Positions 11,906 to 26,838 of a stretch of DNA of 32,500 nt are shown piece after piece; within the stretch, counting starts at the first letter, position 1; each line of letters opens with the position of its first letter. Under the pieces are notes generated by a model. That model had not been told where the DNA came from, did not search any database, and worked only from the letters and a program-made list of their open reading frames with translations. The position numbers were made by a program, and so were the translations under genes. The stretch lies in the NCBI GenBank assembly GCA_016946835.1, contig JACVTC010000005.1, forward strand, positions 782,501 to 815,000, read 5' to 3'. The stretch comes from Neocallimastix lanati (nom. inval.). Its lineage: Eukaryota > Neocallimastigomycota > Neocallimastigomycetes > Neocallimastigales > Neocallimastigaceae.

Positions 11906-12309
11906 AAAAAATTACTAAATTATTAATTCTTTAAATATATATATGTATATATATTTAATTAATAATATCAAAATATTATAGTTCATAAAGAGTGCTAGTG
12001 ATCAAATTTATTTCTTAAAATCATGGGAAAAGTATTTATCTTGTTCAAGAATGTCAGCTGTTCTTCCAAGAACACCAGTTTTATTTAAAGATTTTTATGA
12101 TATTGATTTAGTAGAAGAAGATAATATATTAACATGGTATGATGAAAGCCCTGATTCTTCAATTGTTAAACAAAAATGTGAACCATTTATTACTTGGTAA
12201 GTTTACATATTATATAATTTAATATTAAATTGGAAAATTTAATAATTTTTAATATAATTATTTTAGGTTAAAGACAGCTGAAGAAGATTCTGAATCTGAA
12301 TCTGATTAA
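8972..12309 (+). CDS. Nudix (NUDT2-like) - tandem CCCH zinc finger - W2 domain fusion protein
   Basis: Twelve exons give 671 residues: 8972-8974, 9071-9207, 9290-9391, 9469-10090, 10202-10374, 10492-10508, 10615-10861, 11146-11284, 11394-11461, 11573-11822, 11982-12196, 12267-12309. Residues 1-140 align by eye with Ap4A hydrolases (WAPPKG, FKYLAETRPKNVVFFLAQL), but the Nudix box (37-59) reads REANKITGL, so the usual EE pair is K55-I56 and catalysis is doubtful. Residues 140-268 are Asn/Gly/Pro-rich and disordered. Two TTP/TIS11-type fingers (YKTRLCERF..., C-x8-C-x5-C-x3-H) have ligands C274, C283, C289, H293 and C332, C341, C347, H351; this class binds AU-rich elements in 3' UTRs. Residues ~520-665 look like a W2 domain, ending with the two aromatic/acidic boxes (EEDNILTWYDE; EPFITWLKTAEED) of eIF5 and eIF2B-epsilon, which contact eIF2-beta and other initiation factors. 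I infer an RNA-bound translation regulator. Least certain are exon 1, which is only the ATG, and splicing at 10862-11145. Confidence 0.85.
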
Positions 12310-13477
12310 ATCATTTAATATTTATTCCTTTTTTTTTCAGCATTTATATTTTTTTTTTTTTTTTTTAAACCAATAAAAAAAATTTTTTTTATTCAGATTT
12401 ATATATTTCATTTATTTTCCCCGGATTTATTATATATTATTTTATTTTTTAAAATAAATCAATTTTATTTTTTGTTTTTTATTTTATTTTTTATTTTTAT
12501 TTTATTTTATTATTTTTTTTTCCATTTTCTTATTATCATATCATTTCTTTAAATAATTATAAATTAAACTATATAACTATGTATTAATATATATATATAA
12601 AGAAAACAAAGCAAATTTATCACTTTAATTATCAAAAGAAATATAATAAAAAAAAAAAAATTAAAATAAAATAAAAATAAATAAAAATAAAAGATAAATG
12701 AAAATATATAAAAATGAATTATAAATAAAGTAATAATAATAATATAATATATATTATATAATATTAAATTAAAAAAAATAAAGCAAAAAAAAAATAAAGC
12801 AAAAAAAAAAAAAAAAATAGTAATAATAATAATAAATAATAATAAAATAACAAATACTACCTATTAATAAAAACTTTATCCAAATAAAAAAAAATAATTT
12901 TATAGTTATACATTTTTTTTTATTTTATTTTATTTTATTTTTTTTTTTTTTTAATTTTTATTTTCTGTTATTTTATAGAAAAGGAATATTTAGATATAAA
13001 AAAAAAAAAATATGAATTAAAATAATAATAATAATATATATGGATTATACATATTAAAATTATTAATCTTTAAAAAAAATTAATAATAATAATTTAAATT
13101 TTTCTATAATGTATAGATCTTAATAATGATTAAAAATAATAATAATAAAAAAAAAAAAAAAAAAAGAACGAAATAAATAAATAAAATAAAATAAAACAAA
13201 ATAAATGATTAATATTAAAATTAAAATTAAAATATAAAGTGAAGATTGAAATAAAGTAAGATTATATAGAAGAAATTTATATATATATAAAGTATAAAGT
13301 ACAGATTAAATAAAATTAAATGAAAAAGAATTTATTCAAAAAAAAAAAAAAAAAGGATATATTTTATTTCAAAGATATATATATTTATATTTTAATAATA
13401 ATAATTATAATAAAAAATTAATAATCACTAAATCACTATTTTATATAATACATATTATTTTTATATAGTAAATTAGG

Positions 13478-13509
<32 letters not shown>

Positions 13510-13749
13510 TTAAAATATTTAATTTTGCTAAATGTATTTAATATATATATATATTTTAAAAAAAAAATTATTTATTTTAATAAATTTAATTAATGATATT
13601 ATATTAAAAATTTTAAAATTTATATATATAATTTATATTTTTATTTCATTTTTATATCATTTTTATATCATTTTTATATCATTTTTTTTTATTTTATTTT
13701 TATTTTTTGCTCTTTGAATTTAATTTTTTTTATCTTATAAATTATAAAA
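12310..13749. other. Intergenic region between tandem genes, low complexity
   Basis: No coding signal seen. It contains T- and A-runs, TTTTA pentamer tracts (about 12470-12520 and 12918-12942), TAATAA tracts and four copies of an 11-bp motif (catttttatat) at about 13647-13690, close to the next ATG. At 13293-13315 it carries a single copy of the core found in the 57-bp minisatellite at 26 kb. The open frame 13532-13717 (+) is AT-rich noise. Confidence 0.7.
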
Positions 13750-16863
<3,114 letters not shown>

Positions 16864-17049
16864 TATATATATATAATTAAATTAAATGATAAAAAAAATT
16901 ATATATTCAATCTTTATTATTAATAAAAATTAAATTTTTTAAAAATTTTTTATATAATTTTTGATGATTCATTTAAAATTTCTAATTGTTCTTTTAAATT
17001 TGAATTTGATTTTTATTTTAATTGATTTTGATTTTGATTTTGATTCTTC

Positions 17050-17084
<35 letters not shown>

Positions 17085-17203
17085 TAAATATATATATATA
17101 TATATATTAAATAATTGCATAATAAGTTTTATAAAAGTTTTTATAAAAGTTTAAAAATGATTTAAAAGAAATGTTAAATTCGAATTTCATTTTTAATATT
17201 AAA
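16864..17203. other. Convergent intergenic region (3' UTRs)
   Basis: This 340-nt stretch lies between the stop codons of the Asi-like gene (+) and the HYPK gene (-). It holds an attttg hexamer tract near 17020-17045, a T run of about 33 at 17049-17082 and a TA tract. No gene seen. Confidence 0.7.
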
Positions 17204-18076
17204 TTAATTGTCAATTATGTATCTTATAGTAGCTTCTAAATCACCATTATTTTCCCTTAAGTATTTTTCAGCTTCAGCTTTAGTAACATCTAATTCATTC
17301 ATCTAATCGTTTTTTATATATTTATATTTTTATTAGTTTTTTAAGTTTTATAAAAATGTATTAATATTCTAAATTAAAATTTAATATAACTTACAACAAC
17401 ATCAATATCTTCCTTTGATAATTTAATTGAATTGGTATTTTTTTTACTAAAATTTAATAATAATAAAAATTTATTCATTAAATAAATTATATTATTTACA
17501 GTATAATTTATTATTTTATAATATTACTATGTGATTATTAACCTTTCATCAAGTAAACTTTTAGATTTCTTTTTTTCTTCTGAAGCAACATTTAAAGCCT
17601 ACAATTCATATTTATTTTTTTTTTATTAGATATATAATTCGTATATATGATTCATTTATATATAAATATATATATATTAATTAGATATATAATTCCTTTT
17701 TTTTTTAATCAATTTTACATTGCTGAAAAATTTAAATTCTAAAATTTTATTTTATTTTTAAATAAAAAATTAATTATTATATATTTTTCTTACTTTGTTT
17801 AATTTATCTTCATCATGTTTGTGTTCTAATTCTTCAAAATAATCAGTGATATTTTTCATATCCTAATATAAAATTTAATATTTATTAATAATTAATGATA
17901 AAAATTATTGAAATAAAAAATTAATTTTATATTAAAAAATACAAAAAAAATTAAAAAAAAAATATTATAAATTTTCATACTTTGGCGGCCATTCCTTGAT
18001 GACCTTTTTGCTGTTGTTCTTCTTCTCCTTCAGCTTTAGCATTAGCATTAGCTTTATCCTTTTTATTATTTGACAT
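17204..18076 (-). CDS. HYPK: HYPK homologue (NatA-associated, UBA-like C-terminal domain)
   Basis: Five exons on the minus strand (18076-17981, 17862-17794, 17598-17543, 17446-17395, 17302-17204) give 123 residues, close to the roughly 120-130 of known HYPK. Residues 1-32 are Lys/Ala/Glu/Gln-rich and probably disordered. A charged helix follows (DYFEELEHKHDEDKLNKAL). The last 45 residues (LSKEDIDVVMNELDVTKAEAEKYLRENNGDLEATIRYI) match the NAC-alpha/HYPK UBA-like fold, including the xxAExxLRExxGxxxxAI signature. In animals and some fungi HYPK binds the ribosome-associated N-terminal acetyltransferase NatA (Naa10/Naa15), tunes its activity and limits protein aggregation. The assignment over NAC-alpha rests on the small size and lack of a NAC domain. 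All four introns are GT-AG and phase-consistent. Confidence 0.85.
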
Positions 18077-18445
18077 CTCGAAATGAAATTTATATATATA
18101 ATTAAGTATAAATTATAAAATAATTATATAAATTTTTTTTTAAATATATATTATCTTCTTTAAAACTTTTTTGAAAAGGTGTATTATAAATCATCCTTTT
18201 TTGATTGGTATCCAAATTAATCTTAATACGTATATGTAATTAATAAAATGTATTAAAAATAATAGTTAATATTATTATTTATTTATTAAAAAAAATATAT
18301 TAATATATAGAAAATTAAATGTATAAAACTAATTTTTTTTGATATAGTAAGTTTTGATTTTTATATATTATTAATAAAAAAATTTTAAATTAATCAAATA
18401 TCAATAGTATAAATTTAATAATAATATAATAATAATAATAATAAT

Positions 18446-18542
<97 letters not shown>

Positions 18543-18635
18543 TATTATTTATTAATATTACCATTATCATAAAATACTATATTCATATACTAACATGAAT
18601 ATTTTTACCAATTATTAAAAATACCTAATTATAAT

Positions 18636-18697
<62 letters not shown>

Positions 18698-19216
18698 GTA
18701 TTTATATAAGTATTTTTAGTAGTATTTTTACAATAAAACCATAACTTATATTATTATATATAATGTCTACTTTTTTTTTTTTTTATTATTATTATTTTTA
18801 AAAGTTATTTAACAGAAAAGATAATTTTAACTTAAAATTATGTTATAAAAAAAAAAAAAAAAAGTATAAAAAAATTATATAATACATTTTTTTTCTTAAA
18901 AACTATTTTATCTATTTTAACCTTAAAAGTATTATTATATTTAATTTAATTATTAATAAAATTTAATCATACCCAAAGGTCTACATTTCTATCTTATTAA
19001 AAATAAAAAGAAAAGATTATAATTTTTTTTTAAAAAAAAAAATTTTTAATTTTATTATTATAATTATATAATTAATTTCTCTAAAATTACTTAGTTTTGT
19101 AATAAAAAAAAAGATAAATATGTAAATTTTTTAAATTACAATTATTTAATTATATAAATTCATTAAGGATATAACTCTAATTTGATAATATATAATATTT
19201 TAAATAAAAATAAAAT

Positions 19217-19257
<41 letters not shown>

Positions 19258-19406
19258 TTTTTTTCTTAATGTTCTAATACAAATTTAACTATAAAATTTT
19301 AAAAAAAAAACTACTATACATCCATTGCCATTATTTATTATTTTTTTTTTGTTAATTTTTAAAAAAATTATTTCTTATTGTAATTATAAGGAATAGGAAG
19401 AAAATA
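18077..19406. other. Divergent intergenic region between HYPK-like and talin-like genes
   Basis: About 1.3 kb presumed to hold both promoters. It contains TAA arrays at about 18430-18512 and 18640-18690, an ATT array at 18513-18542, a TA tract followed by a T run at about 19218-19264, and scattered A runs. No coding signal. Confidence 0.7.
18483..18542. repeat. 60-bp perfect palindrome (AAT)10(ATT)10
   Basis: An AAT array meets an ATT array with no spacer at 18512/18513, giving about 30-bp arms that are exact reverse complements. It can extrude as a cruciform or a fold-back hairpin. It lies in the divergent promoter region, about 400 bp upstream of the HYPK ATG and 860 bp upstream of the talin ATG. 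Confidence 0.9.
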
Positions 19407-21015
19407 ATGTCAAATAAAATTTTTTTAAGAATTTCCTGTGAAAGTACAGGAAATTCTACGACATTAGAAGTAATTAATTAATAAAATATTTCATATTATT
19501 ATTATTATTATTACTATTACTCAAAAAAAAAAAAAAAAAAAATGATGAAATATTTATTAATATTTCACTAATATCAATATTAAAAACTATAATATATATA
19601 TATATATATAATAAAAAATTTTAACATTAAATATAATGAATTGTTTTTTCAATAAAAAAAAATTTTTTTTATTATAGTTTGATGATGATCTCCGTGTATC
19701 TGATATATATGAAAAATTAAATGTAAAATTTGAAATAAAGCCTGAAGATAAATTCATGTTATATCGTCCATCGAAAAAGTCTTATTTAAGTCCATCAAGG
19801 ACATTATATTCGTATGAATTTTCAAATGAAGAAATGTTAATTTATAAAAATCCTGTACGAATGATCAAAATTAAAATGATGGACAGCACCACAAAATTAT
19901 TTTCTATTAATGAATCCGAACCTATTTCTGAAATTCTAGATATGATTTTAGATAGACTTAAAATTAGTAATTATTAGTTAATTATTCTATATATATATAT
20001 ATATTATTATTATTATTAAAGATATGAATTAATAATATTTAAATAATAATTAATTATATAATAATATACTTATTAAAATAAATACACATATATGTATATA
20101 TATTTATATTAGATCTTGATAGTAAAGAAGAATATGGAATATATAAAGAAGAACAAGAAATTGAAAGTCCAACAAAACAAAAAAAGAATAGTATTCCAAA
20201 ATATGCTTTTTTATATATGAATAATACTAAATGGTTAGATCCAACAAAGACTTTATGTTATGAGGACATCGGTCCTGATGATGTTCTTATTGTAAAAAAG
20301 AAATTATTTTTTACCGATGAAAGATTAAATAGAAATGATAATGTTCAAATTAATTTAATTTACAATCAAATTAAAGAAACAATTATTGATGGAACTAATC
20401 CATGTACTTTTGAGGAAGCTGTTCTCTTGGCTGCTATTCAATGTCAAATTCAATATGGTGATTGTGATGCTAATAAAATTAAATCTAATATTATTAAGTA
20501 TGTATATTTTAAAACAATATATATATTATATAATTTAATATCATATCATATTATATTATTTATTACAATATTATTAATTTAGTGGTTATTCTATTTTATA
20601 TTGTATTATGTGATATTATTTATTTAATTACTTTTATTATGGATTGATTAAATGATATATTATTATATAATTATTTAATTATTATTGATAATATAGTCCT
20701 GATGAATGTTTACCACTTGATTATCGAAAACATAAAAAGGTAGATAAATTAATTGCAGACGAATACTATAAATTAACAGGTTTAACTGAAACAAATGGAA
20801 AATTTAAATACATTCAAATGTGTAGATCTCTTAAAACTTATGGTACCACCTTTTTCTTAGTAAAAGTAATTAATTTAATCGAAATTAATTTAATGGAAAT
20901 TAATTTAAATATATTTTTTATTTCTTTTTTTAATTTTTTAATTTTATCATTTATTTTAATTTATGCATTATTATTTATTATTATTTATTATAATTTATTA
21001 TTATTATTATTATTA

Positions 21016-21084
<69 letters not shown>

Positions 21085-21299
21085 TTTAAAAAAAAAAAAG
21101 GAAAAAAGTGCAAAGAAGAAGAAGGTTATTCCAATTCTTCTTGGTGTAACCAAAAATTCAATTTTAAGAGTTAACCCAGAAACAAAGGAGGTTTTAGAAG
21201 AATGGCCTTTAAAGAAATTAAAACGTTGGAATTATAATAATACATCGTAAATTGAATAAAAATATTTTAAAATTACATACATTTCAAAAATAAAATATA

Positions 21300-21330
<31 letters not shown>

Positions 21331-24300
21331 TAAATATATAGATATAAATATTGATATAAACTAATACTAATATTATCTGAAATATATTTAATATATTATT
21401 GAATATGGTATAATATATAAAATAATATAAATTTATATAATATAAATTTTAATTTAATTTTTATTTCCAGGTTTTCAATTGATTTTGGAACTAACAGGGA
21501 AGAAATTTATGTTGCTGAAACTGATCAAGGTAATGATATCTCAAAACTTATTAATGATTACATTAAACTTATATCCAAAATGAAGAATAAAGATGAAAAG
21601 AAGGAAGAAGAAAATAATGATACTGAGGAAATTGCGCAAGTTGTTGAAGAAGAAGTACCAAATGCTTCCCTTCAACACAGGGTAGAAATTGAAGTTAAGA
21701 AAATTGAAGTTAACGATTATATTGATTTATTAAATACAGCATTAATGTATTTATCAAAATCAGAAGAATGTATTTTACAAACAGTTAATATGGATGAAAA
21801 TAATAATATTTATTCTGATAAGACATATTATCAAAATTATAAAACTATTAGTAATGATGTTGAAATTTCAACAGAGAATATAAATAAATTATCTTCTTTA
21901 TCAAAAGATGATGATATTGAAGGAATTTGTAATAAGATGGTAAATATTGCAAGTTTAATTGAAGAAATAACGACATTAATTGTTTTCAATTCTCAATATT
22001 TAATTAACAATAATCTTATAAAAAATTCAAGGAATAAAGAGAAAGATACAAGTATTTTAATGAAAAATTATTTCTTTAAGAATGTAACAAGTAAGCATGA
22101 AAAGCAAAGTTCATTATTTTCACTTCCAGATTCAGAAACAAATTCATTACATCGTGATGATAGTGTGAGGTCCTTTGAGTCAAAAAGTAGTGATATTAGA
22201 AATATTAGTAATACCGAGAATTATAAACTAATTTCGGATAAAATATTTTTGCCAGAAAATTATAAAATTACCATGCATACAAAATATGTTATTGAGTCCT
22301 TAAAGGAAGCAATACTTTCTAACAATGAAAATCAACGTTACACAATTTTAAGTATTGATACTCGTATAATTGTTGAGATATTAAAAAAACTTAAAATTAG
22401 TGTTTATGATAACATTCCTGGAAAATATGATTGTAATTTATTTATCAAGATCATATCCGAAGTTAAAACGACTTTCACTGAATTACAAGAAAAAATAACA
22501 AATGAAACAATCTCTTTAGAAAATAATGAAGATGATGAAATAATTAACGAAGATTTTAATAAAAGATATGTTGATATTATTGATTGTATGGAAAAGAATG
22601 CACATAATGTATATGATTTATCAAAAGAAAATTACATATCAATGATAACAGAGTTAAAACAATTTCAAGAACAATTTTGTGAAGTAAGAAATAATAAAAA
22701 AAAATATTTCTACATAATATTTATAAATTAACATAATAAAATGTATTATTTGTAAATTTATTAATTTACTTACTTATATATATATATTCATTATATTTAT
22801 AAATATTATTTTTTTTTCCTAATTATTAGCTACATCCAAATTCATATAAAGTTTGTATCAATGAATATAAAACAATGAAAGAAACGTCTTATTTAAAAAA
22901 ATATATTTTATTCTTAAATACACTTTCATTATATATCAATAATTTAAAAAGAATGTACGGAGATTATTCAAATTTATCAATGGAAGATGATGAATCGTAT
23001 GATAATGTGTATGGAGAACTTCAATCCCTTATTGATATATTAAAGCGTATTCCTAAACAAGAAATTAAAGAAAGTCAAAAGGAAGTAGCTGAAATATTAT
23101 CATTTAATAATGAAATTTTATCAAATTCTGATTTAGATCGTCTGAATAGAATGATTGAAATTCTAAAAAGCTGTCCAAAATTAAGTGATGTTGATCCAAA
23201 TGATAAAGATATGGAAGATGTTAAGGAAAATGTTATGAAATTACAAACTTTATCTAATTTCATGATTATTCTTAGCAATTGTATGAATGAAATATATAAG
23301 TTTTACGAAAACTTGAGTATTTCCAATGCTAGTAAAATTGATGATAGAAATGATAATATTTGTGACATTGATTATAATCAAAAAGATAAACTTGTTTTAT
23401 ATGATATGTTAGAAAATTCAACATTTAAATTTTCCGACATAACCATTGAACTTTCTAATTTATTAAATAATGATGAATTTAAACGTGATTCCGGTAATTT
23501 ATTTGATAATGAAGCAGAATTATATTTAGAAGAAATTAAAAAAGATCTTATTCAAATTATTGAAAATGAAAAGAAAATTATTAATAATGAAGCCGAACAT
23601 AAAAAATTATGGAATGATAATATCACACAAATTGAAAATATTCAATCTGTTCTATTTAATCTTTTAGCTCATCTACCTAAATTTGAATTTGATAAAAGCC
23701 ATGCCATATACATTATTTATAAATTATATTCCATTATAAAAGATTTAGAAGAGAATATAATTCTTTCAAAAGGTGAATTTCTTAATCCTATTCAAAGATG
23801 TCCAGAATTGTCTGAAGCTCATCATAAGAGAGTGAAACAAGAGCTTGAAATTTTCCGTAATACATTTAATGAATTCATTGAATTGAAATCATCTGAAGAT
23901 GCTTTGTTGAATATGATAGTAAAAACTGTTAATATTTTTGAACTATTTACATTTATGCTTAAGATATCCGTGAATTCCATCACCTGTTTAGATAAAGAGG
24001 AACAAAAGATAATTTTAAATTCAGCTAAGAATACCGCTGTCTCTTTAAATAATGTTATTATTGATAAGTTAGGATTTACTGAACAAGATGTTGAAGAAAT
24101 AACATTATATATGGATGACTATATTGACATATTAAAGTATGAAGAGAAGTTAAACATTTCCGAAAACATTAAAGAAGAATTATTAGAGGAATTTAATATA
24201 AATTTAAAGGATACAGAGGAAAAATTGAATAGTACCACTAACCTTGAAAACATCATCTCAAATAATGTACATACACTTTATAAAAACATTAATGATTTAA

Positions 24301-25343
24301 TTGAAGATGTGAAATCTTGTGAAAATGAGAAGTATACCGTTGATATTAATGATTATGAAAGTTCCTGTAGCAATTTCCATAGTAATATTGCTGAAATAAA
24401 TTCCGGCATTTCAGAATTTTCCGAACAAATTAAAATATATAAAATGTATGATTATTATAAATCATTTAAACAATTATCTAAAAAAACAAAACAAATCAAT
24501 ACCGTCAATGATCCAGCGATGAAAGAAACTAAAGATAAAATTATTGAACTCTATAATAATATTAATCCAATTAATCTTAGATTGAAGGTTGATGTCATTT
24601 CACTTATTGATGAACACCGAGAAGTTAATGAAGAAATATTGAAATCCATGATGAGTGATGTAATGAAGTTTATTGAAAAGATGCAAGATATATGTGAAGA
24701 AACAAAAAATTCTCAGATAAACGTTTTCACATCTTCCAAAATTCAAAAATTAAACAATGTAGAAAAATACTTTGAACATATATATGATGCAAATAAAAAG
24801 GAATTAGAAATATTAAATAGTAAAAAGTTCTATCATGGAGATATTGGAAATATCATATATTATATGATTTCAAATACATTATGCTCAATTTATGTATATA
24901 TGAGATCATTGATGAAGAAATGTGATGAACTATTCTCTATTTCTTGTAATAGTCCAATGGAAAATCAAATGTATCAATTTGATGATAATTGGTGTGACTT
25001 ATTGACTAATTCATTTACAGAAATCAATGAAACCATTAAAACTCTTTCCAGTATAATTCATAAAAATACTTCCTATGTCAAGAATGTTAAGATTTATAAT
25101 ACTCTTAAAAAAGTGTATGAAAAACTTAATCAATTGAAATATATATCTAGTAAAAAGTACTTATTAAACAATGAATATGAGTTATGGTCCCAAACTGCTG
25201 CTGATAATGCTATTAAAAGTGCTTTAGCATCACTTACCTATATAGAAGAAGATAATAAAATACAAAAATTTAATATTAATATGTCATATGTATACTTGTT
25301 TTATGTATCCTTTATTTTCTATTTAATATGTTCTTTATTTTAA
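19407..25343 (+). CDS. Talin-like protein: complete FERM-type head with short divergent helical rod
   Basis: Seven exons (19407-19469, 19678-19966, 20113-20497, 20697-20865, 21101-21246, 21471-22683, 22830-25343) give 1,592 residues. The head follows talin order: F0 about 1-80, F1 from residue 81 (RMIKIKMMDSTTKLFS), F2 about 185-300 (CQIQYGD...RSLKTYGTTFFLVK), F3 about 303-395 (IPILLGVTKNSILRVN..., LKRWNYNNTSFSIDFG). R344-W345 align with the talin Arg-Trp pair that contacts the integrin beta tail. Talin links membrane receptors to actin. The rest is helical, Asn/Lys/Glu/Asp-rich and not recognisable as ordinary talin rod bundles. The usual ~2,500-residue length and a clear C-terminal I/LWEQ (THATCH) actin-binding domain are absent. 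The last ~16 residues (YLFYVSFIFYLICSLF) are hydrophobic; this is either a tail anchor or intron read-through after the Tyr at about 25287 (gtatac donor, then an ag acceptor directly before a TAA at about 25350). The ATT array in intron 4 is non-coding. Confidence 0.85.
21009..21085. repeat. Intronic (ATT)n array
   Basis: An ATT array inside intron 4 (20866-21100) of the talin-like gene, directly upstream of an A-rich acceptor at 21100. A shorter ATT array at about 14357-14405 occupies intron 2 of the Asi-like gene in the same way. Confidence 0.85.
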
Positions 25344-25431
25344 TTAAAGTAAATTTAAAAGGAATAGTTAATTATAAAAATAAATATACTATGAATTTTA
25401 TATTAAATATATATATATTTTTAAATTTTTA

Positions 25432-25484
<53 letters not shown>

Positions 25485-25737
25485 ATATATAATAAAAGAT
25501 ATAAATACTTTAATTAATAAATAGATAGATAACTTAGATAGATAAATAGATAGATAAATATTATAAAGAAATAATAATTATATCAATAAATAAATAAAAA
25601 CTGATAAAAAACATAGAATCGTGTATAAAAATATTAATGTGCCATTAGTGTATCATTATTAAAAGAAATATATTTTATATAAAACTTTGTTAATTTGTGT
25701 ATTGATTAAATAATTTCACAAATTATCAAGTCAAAAA

Positions 25738-25869
25738 TATGAAGGAAACCAAGAAAGTTGTTACAAAGAAGTCAAAAACTATTACTTTATTTATTAATTT
25801 AATAATAAATATCTTAAGGTAGCATTAGAAAAATTTGGTCAAGTTATAATTGGATTAACAATTGAATAA
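25738..25869 (+). pseudogene. Possible short coding remnant
   Basis: An ATG at 25739 opens MKETKKVVTKKSKTITLF before stopping near 25821. The next stretch reads VALEKFGQVIIGLTIE and stops at 25867-25869. The base mix is less AT-extreme than its surroundings, and GGT, GGA and AAG codons look coding-like. I found no splice pair that joins the two parts in frame and recognise no family. It may be a decayed exon or chance. Confidence 0.2.
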
Positions 25870-25979
25870 TCCAAGACTATTTAAAAATATTAGGAATGAA
25901 AATAAGTTTTATAAAAGTTGAAAAAAAAAAAAAAAAAAATAAAACAAAATAAAATGAAAAATGAAATAAAAAATAGAAT

Positions 25980-26838
25980 ATGAATATGAATATAAAGTAC
26001 AGATTGAATAAAATAAAATAAATAGTAGAATATGAATATAAAGTACAGATTGAATAAAATAAGATAAAATAAAATAAATAAATAGTAGAATATAAATATA
26101 AAGTACAGATTAAATAAAATAAAATAAATAGTAGAATATGAATATAAAGTACAAGTTGAATAAAATAGAATAAAATAAAATAAAATAAATAGTAGAATAT
26201 AAATATAAAGTACAGATTGAATAAAATAAAATAAATCAATAGTAGAATATTAAATAAGAAAGTACAGATTGAATAAAATAAAATAAAATAAAATAAATAG
26301 TAGAATGTTAAATAAGAAAATACAGATTGAATAAAATAAAATAAAATAAAATAAATAGTAGAATGTTTAATATAAAGTACAGATTGAATAAAATAAAATA
26401 AAATAAAATAAAATAAAATAAAATAAAATAAAATAAATAGTAGAATATGAATATAAAGTACAGATTGAAAAAAATAAAATAAAATAAAATCAATAGTAGA
26501 ATGTTTAATATAAAGTACAGATTGAATAAAATAAAATAAAATAAAATAAATAGTAGAATGTTTAATATAAAGTACAGATTGAATAAAATAAAATAAAATA
26601 AAATAAATAGTAGAATGTTTAATATAAAGTACAGATTGAATAAAATAAAATAAAATAAAATCAATAGTAGAATGTTTAATATAAAGTACAGATTGAATAA
26701 AATAAAATAAAATAAAATAAATAGTAGAATGTTTAATATAAAGTACAGATTGAATAAAATAAAATAAAATAAAATAAATAGTAGAATGTTTAATATAAAG
26801 TACAGATTGAATAAAATAAAATAAAATAAAATAAAATA
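25980..26838. repeat. 57-bp minisatellite, about 15 copies
   Basis: The units share a core ATAAAGTACAGATTGAATA followed by variable (AAAAT)n and tagtagaatgtttaat or tagtagaatatgaat. The last six full units have a strict 57-bp period (gttt at 26503, 26560, 26617, 26674, 26731, 26788). Copies toward the talin side are shorter and more variable, and one has 40 bp of extra pentamers (26392-26436). Confidence 0.9.

Noticed and set aside
25980-26838. CRISPR-like array
   Set aside because: Units are contiguous with no unique spacers, and the genome is eukaryotic.
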